Positions 8,887-15,812 of a stretch of 31,714 nt of DNA are shown piece after piece. Position 1 is the stretch's first letter, and each line of letters begins with the position of its first letter. The notes under the pieces are model-generated. The model did not search any database. It was not told the DNA's origin and saw only the letters and a list, made by a program, of their open reading frames with translations. Source of the stretch: Candidatus Sulfopaludibacter sp. SbA3 (GTDB lineage Bacteria; Acidobacteriota; Terriglobia; 2-12-FULL-54-10); the NCBI GenBank assembly GCA_945865705.1, contig CAMBEY010000004.1, forward strand, positions 1-31,714, written 5' to 3'. A program made the position numbers and the translations under genes.

Positions 8887-9891
8887 CTACGAAGTGAGCG
8901 CCCAGGTCATCATCTTGAAAGTATCGCCCAACTTCGAGTTGACGCCCAGCGCCGCGCTTGGCTCATAGCCGCAATGGACCATGCAGTTTTCGCAGCGCGG
9001 GTCCTTGCCGTAGCCGTATTTCTCCCACGGCGTGTTGTCGATCAACTGTTGATAGGTTTCATGATGCGCGTCGGTCATCAGATAGCACGGGCCTTTCCAA
9101 CCTTGCGTGTTGTAAGTCGGATTGCCCCAAGCTGTACAGCTCAACTCACGATCACCCTTCAGAAATTCGAGATAAATGGGCGAACTGTTCAGTTTGTAAC
9201 GGTTAAATAGTCGGTCGATATCACGGAACTTGTCGCGGATCATGGCGCGATCCATAAAGATTTCCTTGGTCTTCACGGCGCTGTATGAATAGGCCGGCGA
9301 GAGCATGTGTCCGTCGCAACCGAGCGACTGCAGATAATCGAGCATGGCTTCGATCTCACCCATGTCTGTCTCGGCGTAAACGGTGGTGTTGGTGCAAACC
9401 ATGAAGCCCGCAGCCTTGGCCGCTTTGATGCCGGCGACAGCAGCCTTGAACACGCCTTCACGCTCAACGCAGATGTCGTGAGTTTTTTCGAGCCCGTCAA
9501 TGTGCACGTTGAAGAAAAAGCGTGTCGAGGGTTGAAACTCCTTCAGCCGCTTTTCGATGAACATGCCGTTGGTACAGAGGTAAACAAATTTTTTGCGGTT
9601 CATCAGCTCGGTCACCAGCTTGTCGAGAGGCTGCCAGATCATCGGCTCGCCGCCGCAGATGGAGACGATGGGCGCACCGCAGTCCTCCACCGCGCCTAAG
9701 CACTGCTCGACCGGTATCGTTTCCTTGATGGTCTCTTTGTATTCGCGGATGCGACCGCAGCCGGTGCAAGTAAGATTGCAGGCGTGGAGCGGCTCCAGCA
9801 TCAGCACCAGCGGGAATTTCTCGCGCCCCATCAGCCGGTTCTTCATCACGTACTTGGACATCGTGAGCGTCATGCTCAACGGAAACGGCAT
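8887..9891 (-). CDS. hpnH: Adenosylhopane synthase HpnH (radical SAM)
   Basis: This radical SAM enzyme of about 334 residues adds the 5'-deoxyadenosyl group to a C30 hopene, the first step towards C35 hopanoids. The 4Fe-4S motif is C38NLTC42TGC45. GGEP follows at SICGGEPMIW, and a C-terminal Cys cluster CENCMVHCGYEP matches the HpnH family. I chose ATG at 9891 because GAGG lies 5 bases upstream; a TTG at 9930 in the same frame has no ribosome-binding site. It is the first gene of the minus-strand hopanoid run and is divergent from the acyl carrier protein gene. Confidence 0.93.
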   Translation of the reverse strand: MPFPLSMTLTMSKYVMKNRLMGREKFPLVLMLEPLHACNLTCTGCGRIREYKETIKETIPVEQCLGAVEDCGAPIVSICGGEPMIWQPLDKLVTELMNRKKFVYLCTNGMFIEKRLKEFQPSTRFFFNVHIDGLEKTHDICVEREGVFKAAVAGIKAAKAAGFMVCTNTTVYAETDMGEIEAMLDYLQSLGCDGHMLSPAYSYSAVKTKEIFMDRAMIRDKFRDIDRLFNRYKLNSSPIYLEFLKGDRELSCTAWGNPTYNTQGWKGPCYLMTDAHHETYQQLIDNTPWEKYGYGKDPRCENCMVHCGYEPSAALGVNSKLGDTFKMMTWALTS

Positions 9892-10151
9892 GTGATCCTC
9901 ACTTTCCTCTCCAAAACCGGAGAGCCCCAATAATAATCAGCATATTACGGTCGAGACCCTCTTGAACAGTCAAAAGGTTTCCAGGAAAACCCGGTTGGGT
10001 TAAAGTGACTACCAAACATCAAGAAGTCCATGCCAAATGAAGTAGCCAATGCATCTCGAAAATAATGATGCCCGTCTTCTGTTTACCTTTCGCGTTCGGC
10101 AAACCGTGCACATCCGGATATAATCGGCTCTTGGGAGAAACGAGTACGATT
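9892..10151. other. Divergent intergenic region between hpnH and the acyl carrier protein gene
   Basis: This 260-base gap separates two divergent transcription units and should hold both promoters. On the plus strand a perfect TATAAT is visible (separate entry). On the minus strand TAATAT at 9942-9947 and a TTGACT at 9968-9973 are present, but their 20-base spacing is too long for a confident promoter call. An open frame from 10065 extends the carrier protein upstream but has no ribosome-binding site and no recognisable sequence. Confidence 0.5.
10119..10124 (+). promoter_or_regulatory. Putative -10 box for the acyl carrier protein/KASIII unit
   Basis: A perfect TATAAT lies here, with the expected transcription start about 7 bases downstream near 10131 and the carrier protein ATG at 10152. 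The -35 region (about 10095-10101, TTCGGC) is poor, so the strength is uncertain. The short leader that results supports the ATG at 10152 as the true start. Confidence 0.4.
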
Positions 10152-10385
10152 ATGACAGACCGAGAGAAAATTCAGCAGATTCTTCAGGGCATATCCAAAA
10201 CTGCGCTGCCCGCCCAACCCTCGGAGTCGTTGTTCGATGCTGGCGTGCTCGATTCGTTTTCGCTGGTGGATTTGGTCGCCGGGATCGAGCAGGCCTTCGG
10301 CATTAAGATTCCTGACTCAGACTTGAATCCACGCCAATTCGATTCCATCGAGTACATCGAGAAATATCTCAGCAGCCACCGCTAG
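10152..10385 (+). CDS. Small acyl carrier protein
   Basis: This is a 78-residue acyl or peptidyl carrier protein. The phosphopantetheine attachment site is Ser35 in VLDSFSLVDL, a DSF variant of the usual DSL. The four-helix pattern and the segment AFGIKIPDSDL before it are typical. I chose ATG at 10152 because it gives the standard carrier length and lies just below a TATAAT box; a GGGAGAA lies upstream at a long distance. It is followed 38 bases later by the KASIII-like gene and not by other fatty acid synthesis genes. That points to a dedicated carrier, comparable in role to DltC, rather than the housekeeping AcpP. The cargo is unknown. Confidence 0.92.
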   Translation: MTDREKIQQILQGISKTALPAQPSESLFDAGVLDSFSLVDLVAGIEQAFGIKIPDSDLNPRQFDSIEYIEKYLSSHR

Positions 10386-10423
10386 AGCCGCCACCAAGGG
10401 CGCCAAAAAAGTAGGTGTCTCCC

Positions 10424-11368
10424 GTGTCATTCATTCGAGCCTTCGGCGCATACCTGCCGGAAACTATCATCACCAACGACCAGCTTGCCTCACGGCTCGG
10501 CTGCGAGGCCGAGTGGATTTTCAAGGCCTCCGGCATTCGCGAGCGACGGCAGGCCCGCGCCGCAGGGGAAAACGAGACACTCGTCGAGATGGCGGTGCGC
10601 GCAGGCCGCGCGTGTCTTGAACATGCCGGCCTAACCCCGGATCAAATCGGAATGGTGATTATGTCCACCGGCACTGCGCCGCGTCGCTTCCCCGGTCCAG
10701 CGGCGGAGACTGCTTCACAATTAGGCTTGCCCGCTGGCGTGGCCACACTCGACGTGCCCATGGCCAGCGCTGGAACACTCTTCGCGATGGCGCTCGCCGA
10801 TCAATTGGCGGCACGCTATGGAAACATCCTGGTGATCGGCGTGGAGAAGATGACTGAAATCGCGTGGCGCGAGCCCGCCGATCCCAACTTGGCGATTCTT
10901 TTTGGCGATGGCGCGGGGGCGTGCCTGATCAGCCCTAATTCTGGCATCGCGGAAATCGTGGATCACACGCTGCAATCCGACGGCAGCTTCACCCGCGATC
11001 TGCGTCTGGAACACGACGGCACTCTATGTATGGAAGGCCGCAGCGTGATCCTGCAAGCCTCGCGCAAAATTCCAGCGGCGATCATGCTGCTGCTGGAGCG
11101 CCATAAGTGGTCTGCTGCCGATGTAAATGTCCTACTCATGCATCAAGCGAACCAGAATCTAATGAACCGCGTCGCGCAGGCTGTTGGCATGGCGCAGGAT
11201 CGCGTCTTCAGCGTGATCGAGAAGACCGGCAACACTTCATCCGCATCCATGCTGATCGCGGCAGCAGAGTGGGCGCACCAGCAGACTTCGCTCTCAGGTA
11301 AGCGAATCGCCTTCGCCGCTTTCGGTGCCGGATTCCACTGGGGTGCCCTGCTCGCGCGCGGCGTCTAG
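10424..11368 (+). CDS. KASIII-like (FabH-family) protein with Ser in place of the catalytic Cys
   Basis: This thiolase-fold protein of about 314 residues is clearly FabH-like. Its His240 (MHQANQN) and Asn270 (GNTSSAS) match two of the three catalytic residues. At the nucleophile position the sequence reads DVPMASAG, where FabH has a DVNAACAG-type segment, so Cys is replaced by Ser115 (codon AGC). Ordinary condensation is therefore doubtful; acyl transfer or hydrolysis through Ser is more likely, as reported for the DpsC-type KASIII homologue. I chose GTG at 10424 (AGTAGGTG 6 bases upstream, MSFIRAFGAYLP); GTG at 10415 is an alternative. It follows the carrier gene, and its stop overlaps the stop of the convergent SGNH gene. 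Confidence 0.88.
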   Translation: MSFIRAFGAYLPETIITNDQLASRLGCEAEWIFKASGIRERRQARAAGENETLVEMAVRAGRACLEHAGLTPDQIGMVIMSTGTAPRRFPGPAAETASQLGLPAGVATLDVPMASAGTLFAMALADQLAARYGNILVIGVEKMTEIAWREPADPNLAILFGDGAGACLISPNSGIAEIVDHTLQSDGSFTRDLRLEHDGTLCMEGRSVILQASRKIPAAIMLLLERHKWSAADVNVLLMHQANQNLMNRVAQAVGMAQDRVFSVIEKTGNTSSASMLIAAAEWAHQQTSLSGKRIAFAAFGAGFHWGALLARGV

Positions 11369-12531
11369 TGCTGCGGCACCGCCACAGGGCCTTCCATTTG
11401 CTCGTAGAGGTAGGTGGTGAATTGGTCGCCGCCTGTGTGGTTCAGGTGAACGGTATCGAAGAACATACTGCAATCGGCGGGGAACTCGGGCAGCAGCGTT
11501 ACGCCGGGAGACTGGGCGATGACGGCCATCAGCGTTTGCGCCAGCGCCGCGCGATACTCACTTGTGTAGGCGTCGAAATCAGGGTCGAAGTAGGGAGCCT
11601 GGACCACGTAAACGCGCGGGACGCGAGCGGCGAGAAATTCCAACAGGCGCACCAGCCGCTCGGTCTCAAACCCATTCACCGCGAGCGGCTGATGCACGCG
11701 CGGCGCATAGCCCGCCCAGACACCCTCCAGATCGGCCAGGCGCGTGCTCACCGATTGCTTATTGGAAAGCAGTGCGCGTTCGGCCGCGATGGTCTGCTGT
11801 AACTCGCGCAGCGGTCCGGCGTCGCAGACCGCGAAGGCATGGTCCGTCTCCAACGCCTCGGGCTGCTCGCCCGCCGTTTTCAACCAATTTTGCGTGACGA
11901 TGATCTTCCGCACACGCGGGACCATGTGCGTGAGCAGGTCTTTCAGGTCAGCGCTATACAGCGCCGGGCGCAATGCCAGCCGCGATGAGCTTTCCATGAA
12001 TGCCGGAAACGATGGGCTATGCCGCCACAGTCGCGCGTAGTCTTCCACGCCCAGCTCGGTCTTCAGCAGGGTGAGATCATTTAACAAGGTATCGTAGCCC
12101 GGTCGCAGGCTCAGCGACTCCGGAGTCAGCATCAACAGCACGGCCCGTGGCTGCATCCCGCGCTGCAGGGACAGCGCGACAATCTTCTCGTAAAGATAGA
12201 AATGCGCGGACCCGATGCCCAGATTGAGCGCGCGTGCCTCCGGCGCAAGATCGTTATAAGTGCTGGCGCGGAATCCCTCAGCGACCGTGGAGTTGCCCAC
12301 CACCAGCAAGCGCGCGTCCCGGTTCGCGTCGATGATTCTCATCGTCAACTCAACGGCGAACGAAGCGCTTTCATCGACCAGCAAGCGGCGGTAGCCCCCG
12401 AGGTAAAACAGATAGGCACAGGAGGCCAAGAGCACGAAAAATATTCCGTATCCAAGCCACTGCGCTCTGCCGCGGGTGACGCGCGGACTACCATCATGCA
12501 CGGCCTCATTTTCGCGAAACTGTTCGGGCAT
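11365..12531 (-). CDS. DltD/AlgJ-like SGNH-fold membrane protein (first copy)
   Basis: This 388-residue protein has a short cytosolic N-terminus, one membrane helix at about residues 25-44, and then a periplasmic SGNH-type domain. The nucleophile block is VVGNS with Ser81, and the C-terminal block DTVHLN supplies Asp359 and His362. Proteins of this layout (DltD, AlgJ/AlgX, PatB) work with MBOAT proteins in transferring acyl groups to extracytoplasmic polymers. I chose ATG at 12531, 14 bases after the MBOAT stop, with AGGAG about 11 bases upstream; longer forms would run into the MBOAT gene. It is a clear paralogue of the gene at 14040-15239. Substrate unknown. Confidence 0.8.
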   Translation of the reverse strand: MPEQFRENEAVHDGSPRVTRGRAQWLGYGIFFVLLASCAYLFYLGGYRRLLVDESASFAVELTMRIIDANRDARLLVVGNSTVAEGFRASTYNDLAPEARALNLGIGSAHFYLYEKIVALSLQRGMQPRAVLLMLTPESLSLRPGYDTLLNDLTLLKTELGVEDYARLWRHSPSFPAFMESSSRLALRPALYSADLKDLLTHMVPRVRKIIVTQNWLKTAGEQPEALETDHAFAVCDAGPLRELQQTIAAERALLSNKQSVSTRLADLEGVWAGYAPRVHQPLAVNGFETERLVRLLEFLAARVPRVYVVQAPYFDPDFDAYTSEYRAALAQTLMAVIAQSPGVTLLPEFPADCSMFFDTVHLNHTGGDQFTTYLYEQMEGPVAVPQH

Positions 12532-12545
12532 TCCGCTGGCGTCTC

Positions 12546-13985
12546 CTAAAACTTGAAGTAGAGGAATGGCACGGCGATCGACTGTTTGAAAGTGACGATG
12601 GCCAGTCCCAGCAACAACAGCAGCGACATGGCCCAGGGGTTCCACGGGCGGGCCTTCATGTAGTCGGTCAGCGGATAACTCTGGTGGAGGAATTGCCCGA
12701 GCCAGAATAGCAGCAGCATGCCCGCCACCATCTTTTTATCAGAGCTTAACGCACTGATTGCTCCGCCCAATGAATCCAGATTGAACAGGCCCCCAATATA
12801 GACGCGCAGATCGCCGACCTTTTCTATGCGAAACAATACCCAACCGGCCACCACCAGTTGTTGCACAAAAATGATTGCACAAAGATTGTGCAGCCAATCC
12901 GGCAACGCTTTCAGTCGTCGCCAAAGCGGCTGACCCGCGCGGTAAGCGGCCAGCAACGCACCGTGATAAAGGCCCCAGAGAAAGAATGTCCAGCCCGCTC
13001 CATGCCACAGACCACACAGCGCCATGGTGATGAGCAGATTGCGATATGGAGCGAAGGGCGAGCCGGAGCGCAGGCCCGGCAGCGAGAAGTAAACATAATC
13101 GCGCAGCCAGTGCGAGAGCGAGATGTGCCAACGGTTCCAGAAGTCCGCTGCGCTATTTGCAAGATATGGCCAGCGGAAGTTGGCGGGCAAGCGCAGTCCA
13201 AACAGCAGAGCGGCGCCCAGCGCGACATCGGTATAGCCGGAGAAGTCGCAGTAAATCTGCGCGGCGTAGGCGTAAGTGGCCAGCAGTATCTGCGGCGACG
13301 AGGCACTGGCCAGATTGGAAAATACTTCATTCACATAGCCGGCCAGGTTGTCGGCGATGACCATCTTCTTGAACAGCCCGAAGGTGATCAGCAGCAGGCT
13401 CTCCCACAGGACCGGCGCAGCCATTTGCAGGGAGAGCCGCGCGCGCGCGCGGAGCTGCGGCAGAAAGTCGGCACTACGCAGGATGGGTCCGGCGGTAATG
13501 TGCGGGAAGAACGACAGGAAGAGCGCGTAGTCGAGGAAGCCGACTTTCTCGGGCGCCTGACGGCGGTAACAATCAACCAGATATCCGATGGCCTGAAAAA
13601 TGTAGTAGCTGATGCCCAGCGGCAGGATGAACTGCGCCGCGTCATTTTGCAATCCGGGAATGATCTCAGCAAGGCGTATTCCGGCGCGGCCCATCATGCC
13701 GGCGTATTTGAAGATGGCCAGGCACAGCACGCTCCCGCCCACGCCCAGCCACAACAGCCGTTGACGCATTTGCGGTAACGCGGCCCGCTGAATGCCCGTG
13801 CCCACGAGATAAGTGAATACCGTGACCATCAGCAGCAGGACGACGAAAGTGGGCTGGGCGAGATAGTAGAAAACAAATCCGGCGGCGGCCAGCACCACTC
13901 GGCGATACAGCGCACTGGGCGAGATCAGCCACAGCAGCCAGACGGCGGCGAGGAATATCCAGAAGAGTAGCGAGTCAAAGGGCAT
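12546..13985 (-). CDS. MBOAT-family membrane O-acyltransferase (DltB/AlgI-like)
   Basis: This 479-residue polytopic protein shows the MBOAT signature blocks: FFPHITAGPI, QIYCDFSGYTDVALG, FWNRWHISLSHWLRDYVY (His287) and CGLWHGAGWTFFLWGLYHG with the presumed catalytic His328. Multiple hydrophobic helices span the length. DltB and AlgI relatives take an acyl group from a cytosolic thioester donor and pass it across the inner membrane. Here the gene is flanked on both sides by SGNH paralogues, and a carrier protein lies nearby on the opposite strand. No strong ribosome-binding site precedes the ATG. The acceptor could be a surface polysaccharide, peptidoglycan or a lipid; the sequence does not tell. 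Confidence 0.92.
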   Translation of the reverse strand: MPFDSLLFWIFLAAVWLLWLISPSALYRRVVLAAAGFVFYYLAQPTFVVLLLMVTVFTYLVGTGIQRAALPQMRQRLLWLGVGGSVLCLAIFKYAGMMGRAGIRLAEIIPGLQNDAAQFILPLGISYYIFQAIGYLVDCYRRQAPEKVGFLDYALFLSFFPHITAGPILRSADFLPQLRARARLSLQMAAPVLWESLLLITFGLFKKMVIADNLAGYVNEVFSNLASASSPQILLATYAYAAQIYCDFSGYTDVALGAALLFGLRLPANFRWPYLANSAADFWNRWHISLSHWLRDYVYFSLPGLRSGSPFAPYRNLLITMALCGLWHGAGWTFFLWGLYHGALLAAYRAGQPLWRRLKALPDWLHNLCAIIFVQQLVVAGWVLFRIEKVGDLRVYIGGLFNLDSLGGAISALSSDKKMVAGMLLLFWLGQFLHQSYPLTDYMKARPWNPWAMSLLLLLGLAIVTFKQSIAVPFLYFKF

Positions 13986-13989
13986 GGAT

Positions 13990-14025
13990 AAATCCGGGAT
14001 TTGGGATTAGGGGTTCGGGATTAGG
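13990..14025. repeat. Short imperfect direct repeat GGGATT(A)GG
   Basis: The short gap between the MBOAT start and the upstream SGNH stop holds two or three imperfect copies of a GGGATTAGGG-like unit. The tract replaces a normal ribosome-binding site for the MBOAT gene. It may be simple slippage; I assign no function. Confidence 0.4.
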
Positions 14026-14039
14026 GCGAAACGGGATCG

Positions 14040-15239
14040 TCATTTGCTCTCGCTAGGCTTTTCATTTGCGGCAAGCGCGGACTCGATGTGCTCGCGCAAG
14101 TATACGCTGAACAACTCGCCGTGCCGGTTGAGGTGCACCGTATCCATCATCATGCCGCATTCGGGTACAAAGTAGGGAATCACCGCGACACCGGGAACTT
14201 GCTCGGCGAGTTGATCGAGCTCGCGAGCGAATTCGGCGCGGAAGGCGCTGGGAATTTGCACAAAGTCAGGATCGTAGTAAGGCGCCGAAATGATAAAAAC
14301 GCGCGAGACTCGACTCGTGAAACGGCGCAGCATCTTGCGAAATCTACCCATTTCAAACTCATTCACTTTCAGTAAGCTGGTTCCACCCAGGCGCGCTTGA
14401 TAGCTAACCAAGGTGCGCTCCATGTGGAGCAGGCGAGGACTATCTGGATTTTGTCGCTCAGCGGCTACCAGCGGCTCGAGTTGATCGAGCGGCTCAATTT
14501 CACAGATTGAGAAGACGTTGTTGGTCTCTGGAAAGCTCTCCAGCGTGGTCATCGAATTCAGCCAGCCATATACAAACTCGGCGTCCTTCAAGCGCTGAAT
14601 GGGACGGAAGGAAAAATCGCGCAGGTCGCCACTAAACAGCGTGGGGCGCAATAGAACGAGTCCAGCTTGTTCGGCGAAGTGGCCCAGGGATTGGGCGTGA
14701 TGGCGCAGGCGGGGCAGGTCGGAAAAATTCAGTTCCACCTTTAGCACGTTCAAATCATTAGTAAGATAATCGAATTCGCCTAAGATGCTGAGATTCAGCG
14801 CTTCCGGCGTCAGCACGATCACTACGGCTTCCGGCTGCAGGCCGCGGTCGAGCGCCATGTCCAGTATTTTTTCAAACAGGAACATGTGCGCCGAAGGGAC
14901 GCCCAGGTTGAGCGCGGGACCGCTGGCGCTGGGGACACTATTGTAAACGCTGGCGCGAAATCCCTCAGCGGCGGCGGAGTTGCCCAGGACGATGGTGCGC
15001 GCGTCGCGCGACACGGCCAGCTTGCGCCGAATCAACTCCACCGTGGACGACGAGCTGCTGTTGGCAATCAGCGGTCGGTAGCCGCTGAAGTAAAACAGGT
15101 AGGCGATGCCGCCCGCGAGCGAAATAAAAACCACCCAGCCGAGCCATCGTATCGCGGAGACTCGCGGCGCCGGGTTTGGTTCGGGTGGCAGCGGAGGTGA
15201 AACAGAAGCAGACTCTTCGGGCATGACTTCCTCTGGCAT
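14040..15239 (-). CDS. DltD/AlgJ-like SGNH-fold membrane protein (second copy)
   Basis: This 399-residue paralogue of the 11365-12531 product shares the same plan: a Pro-rich cytosolic N-terminus, a membrane helix at about 32-51, the nucleophile block VLGNS with Ser88, and DTVHLN with Asp366 and His369. Shared segments include AEGFRAS.YN, SAH..L.EKI and SAPYYDPDF against QAPYFDPDF. It lies upstream of the MBOAT gene, so the two paralogues bracket it. ATG at 15239 is used here, but ATG at 15224 is preceded by GAGG at close spacing and may be the true start. It probably acts in the periplasm as an acyl transferase or esterase partner of the MBOAT; the specific division of labour is unknown. Confidence 0.8.
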   Translation of the reverse strand: MPEEVMPEESASVSPPLPPEPNPAPRVSAIRWLGWVVFISLAGGIAYLFYFSGYRPLIANSSSSSTVELIRRKLAVSRDARTIVLGNSAAAEGFRASVYNSVPSASGPALNLGVPSAHMFLFEKILDMALDRGLQPEAVVIVLTPEALNLSILGEFDYLTNDLNVLKVELNFSDLPRLRHHAQSLGHFAEQAGLVLLRPTLFSGDLRDFSFRPIQRLKDAEFVYGWLNSMTTLESFPETNNVFSICEIEPLDQLEPLVAAERQNPDSPRLLHMERTLVSYQARLGGTSLLKVNEFEMGRFRKMLRRFTSRVSRVFIISAPYYDPDFVQIPSAFRAEFARELDQLAEQVPGVAVIPYFVPECGMMMDTVHLNRHGELFSVYLREHIESALAANEKPSESK

Positions 15240-15308
15240 AGAACGCAGCCTAGCAACTTACATGCAGCAGTTCAACTGGAAATTCATTCCGCCGGGATAC
15301 AGGGATGG

Positions 15309-15668
15309 TCAGGGCGTGTCGCGATGCACGGTGGCGGGCGAGAAGGCCGGCAGGCAGACGGCGATGTACTCGGTGTCCACGCGGGTCGAGTATTGCACCC
15401 ACTCGCCCGGCTGGGTGATGACGGCCTGTCCGGCGGCCACGTCCATCACGCCCTCGCGATGGCGCACCGTCAGCGTGCCTTTCAGAACGATGGTAAATTC
15501 CTCGAACTGAGGCGTCTGGCCGGGTTCCTCCCACCCTGCTGGGCTGCGCATGTGCGCGACGCTGGCCGCTGTGGTCTTGCTGTTCACACGACCGATGTAT
15601 TCGTCGATGAGCTTGGGCTTGGTGCCCGCGGCCGTGATGCGCGCGGGCGCGGCGATTAAAGTCGGCAC
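15309..15668 (-). CDS. Cupin-fold protein
   Basis: This 119-residue single-domain cupin has a recognisable core: FEEFTIVLKGTLTVRHREG, then VAAGQAVITQPGEWVQYST. The usual HxH metal ligands of cupin motif 1 are not present (QTPQFEEF instead), so a metal-dependent activity is doubtful. I chose GTG at 15668 because GAGGAG lies 7 bases upstream on the minus strand. A longer form from 15707 would include part of the inverted repeat upstream. It lies between the radical SAM gene and the SGNH/MBOAT block on the same strand. Function unknown; a small-molecule binding or isomerase role is possible. Confidence 0.75.
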   Translation of the reverse strand: MPTLIAAPARITAAGTKPKLIDEYIGRVNSKTTAASVAHMRSPAGWEEPGQTPQFEEFTIVLKGTLTVRHREGVMDVAAGQAVITQPGEWVQYSTRVDTEYIAVCLPAFSPATVHRDTP

Positions 15669-15690
15669 GATAGTCTCCTCACTCCGGCGC

Positions 15691-15777
15691 GCTGTCATCC
15701 TGAGCACAGCGAAGGATATGCTGTTCAGCCGACGCTCACAGCAACAGCATATCCTTCGCTGCGCTCAGGATGACAGC
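15691..15777. repeat. REP-like inverted repeat, 35-bp arms and 17-base loop
   Basis: Left arm 15691-15725 and right arm 15743-15777 are reverse complements with one mismatch. Each arm contains the core ATCCTGAGC..AGCGAAGGAT, an element I associate with dispersed intergenic repeats in Acidobacteriota. As RNA the pair would form a very stable hairpin. It sits between the radical SAM stop (15813) and the cupin start (15668), so on the minus strand it could attenuate transcription or protect mRNA ends. I saw no other copy in the window and no transposase. Confidence 0.85.
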
Positions 15778-15812
15778 GATTGAGAAATTGCTATGTATTT
15801 AAGAGACACCAG

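Noticed and set aside
9942..9973. Minus-strand sigma70 promoter for hpnH
   Set aside because: The TTGACT and TAATAT boxes are 20 bases apart, outside the normal range, so I did not call a promoter.
10065..10151. N-terminal extension of the carrier protein
   Set aside because: It would add 29 residues of no carrier character, and a TATAAT box with a likely transcription start near 10131 lies inside it.
12858..13778. Plus-strand open frame of 306 codons opposite the MBOAT gene
   Set aside because: Antisense to a gene with clear MBOAT signature blocks. Long antisense frames are expected in GC-rich DNA.
13990..14025. Tandem array or CRISPR-like repeat
   Set aside because: Only two or three short imperfect units without regular spacers.
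15691..15777. Insertion sequence or MITE
   Set aside because: The inverted repeat has no flanking target-site duplication that I could see and no transposase nearby. A REP-like element fits better.
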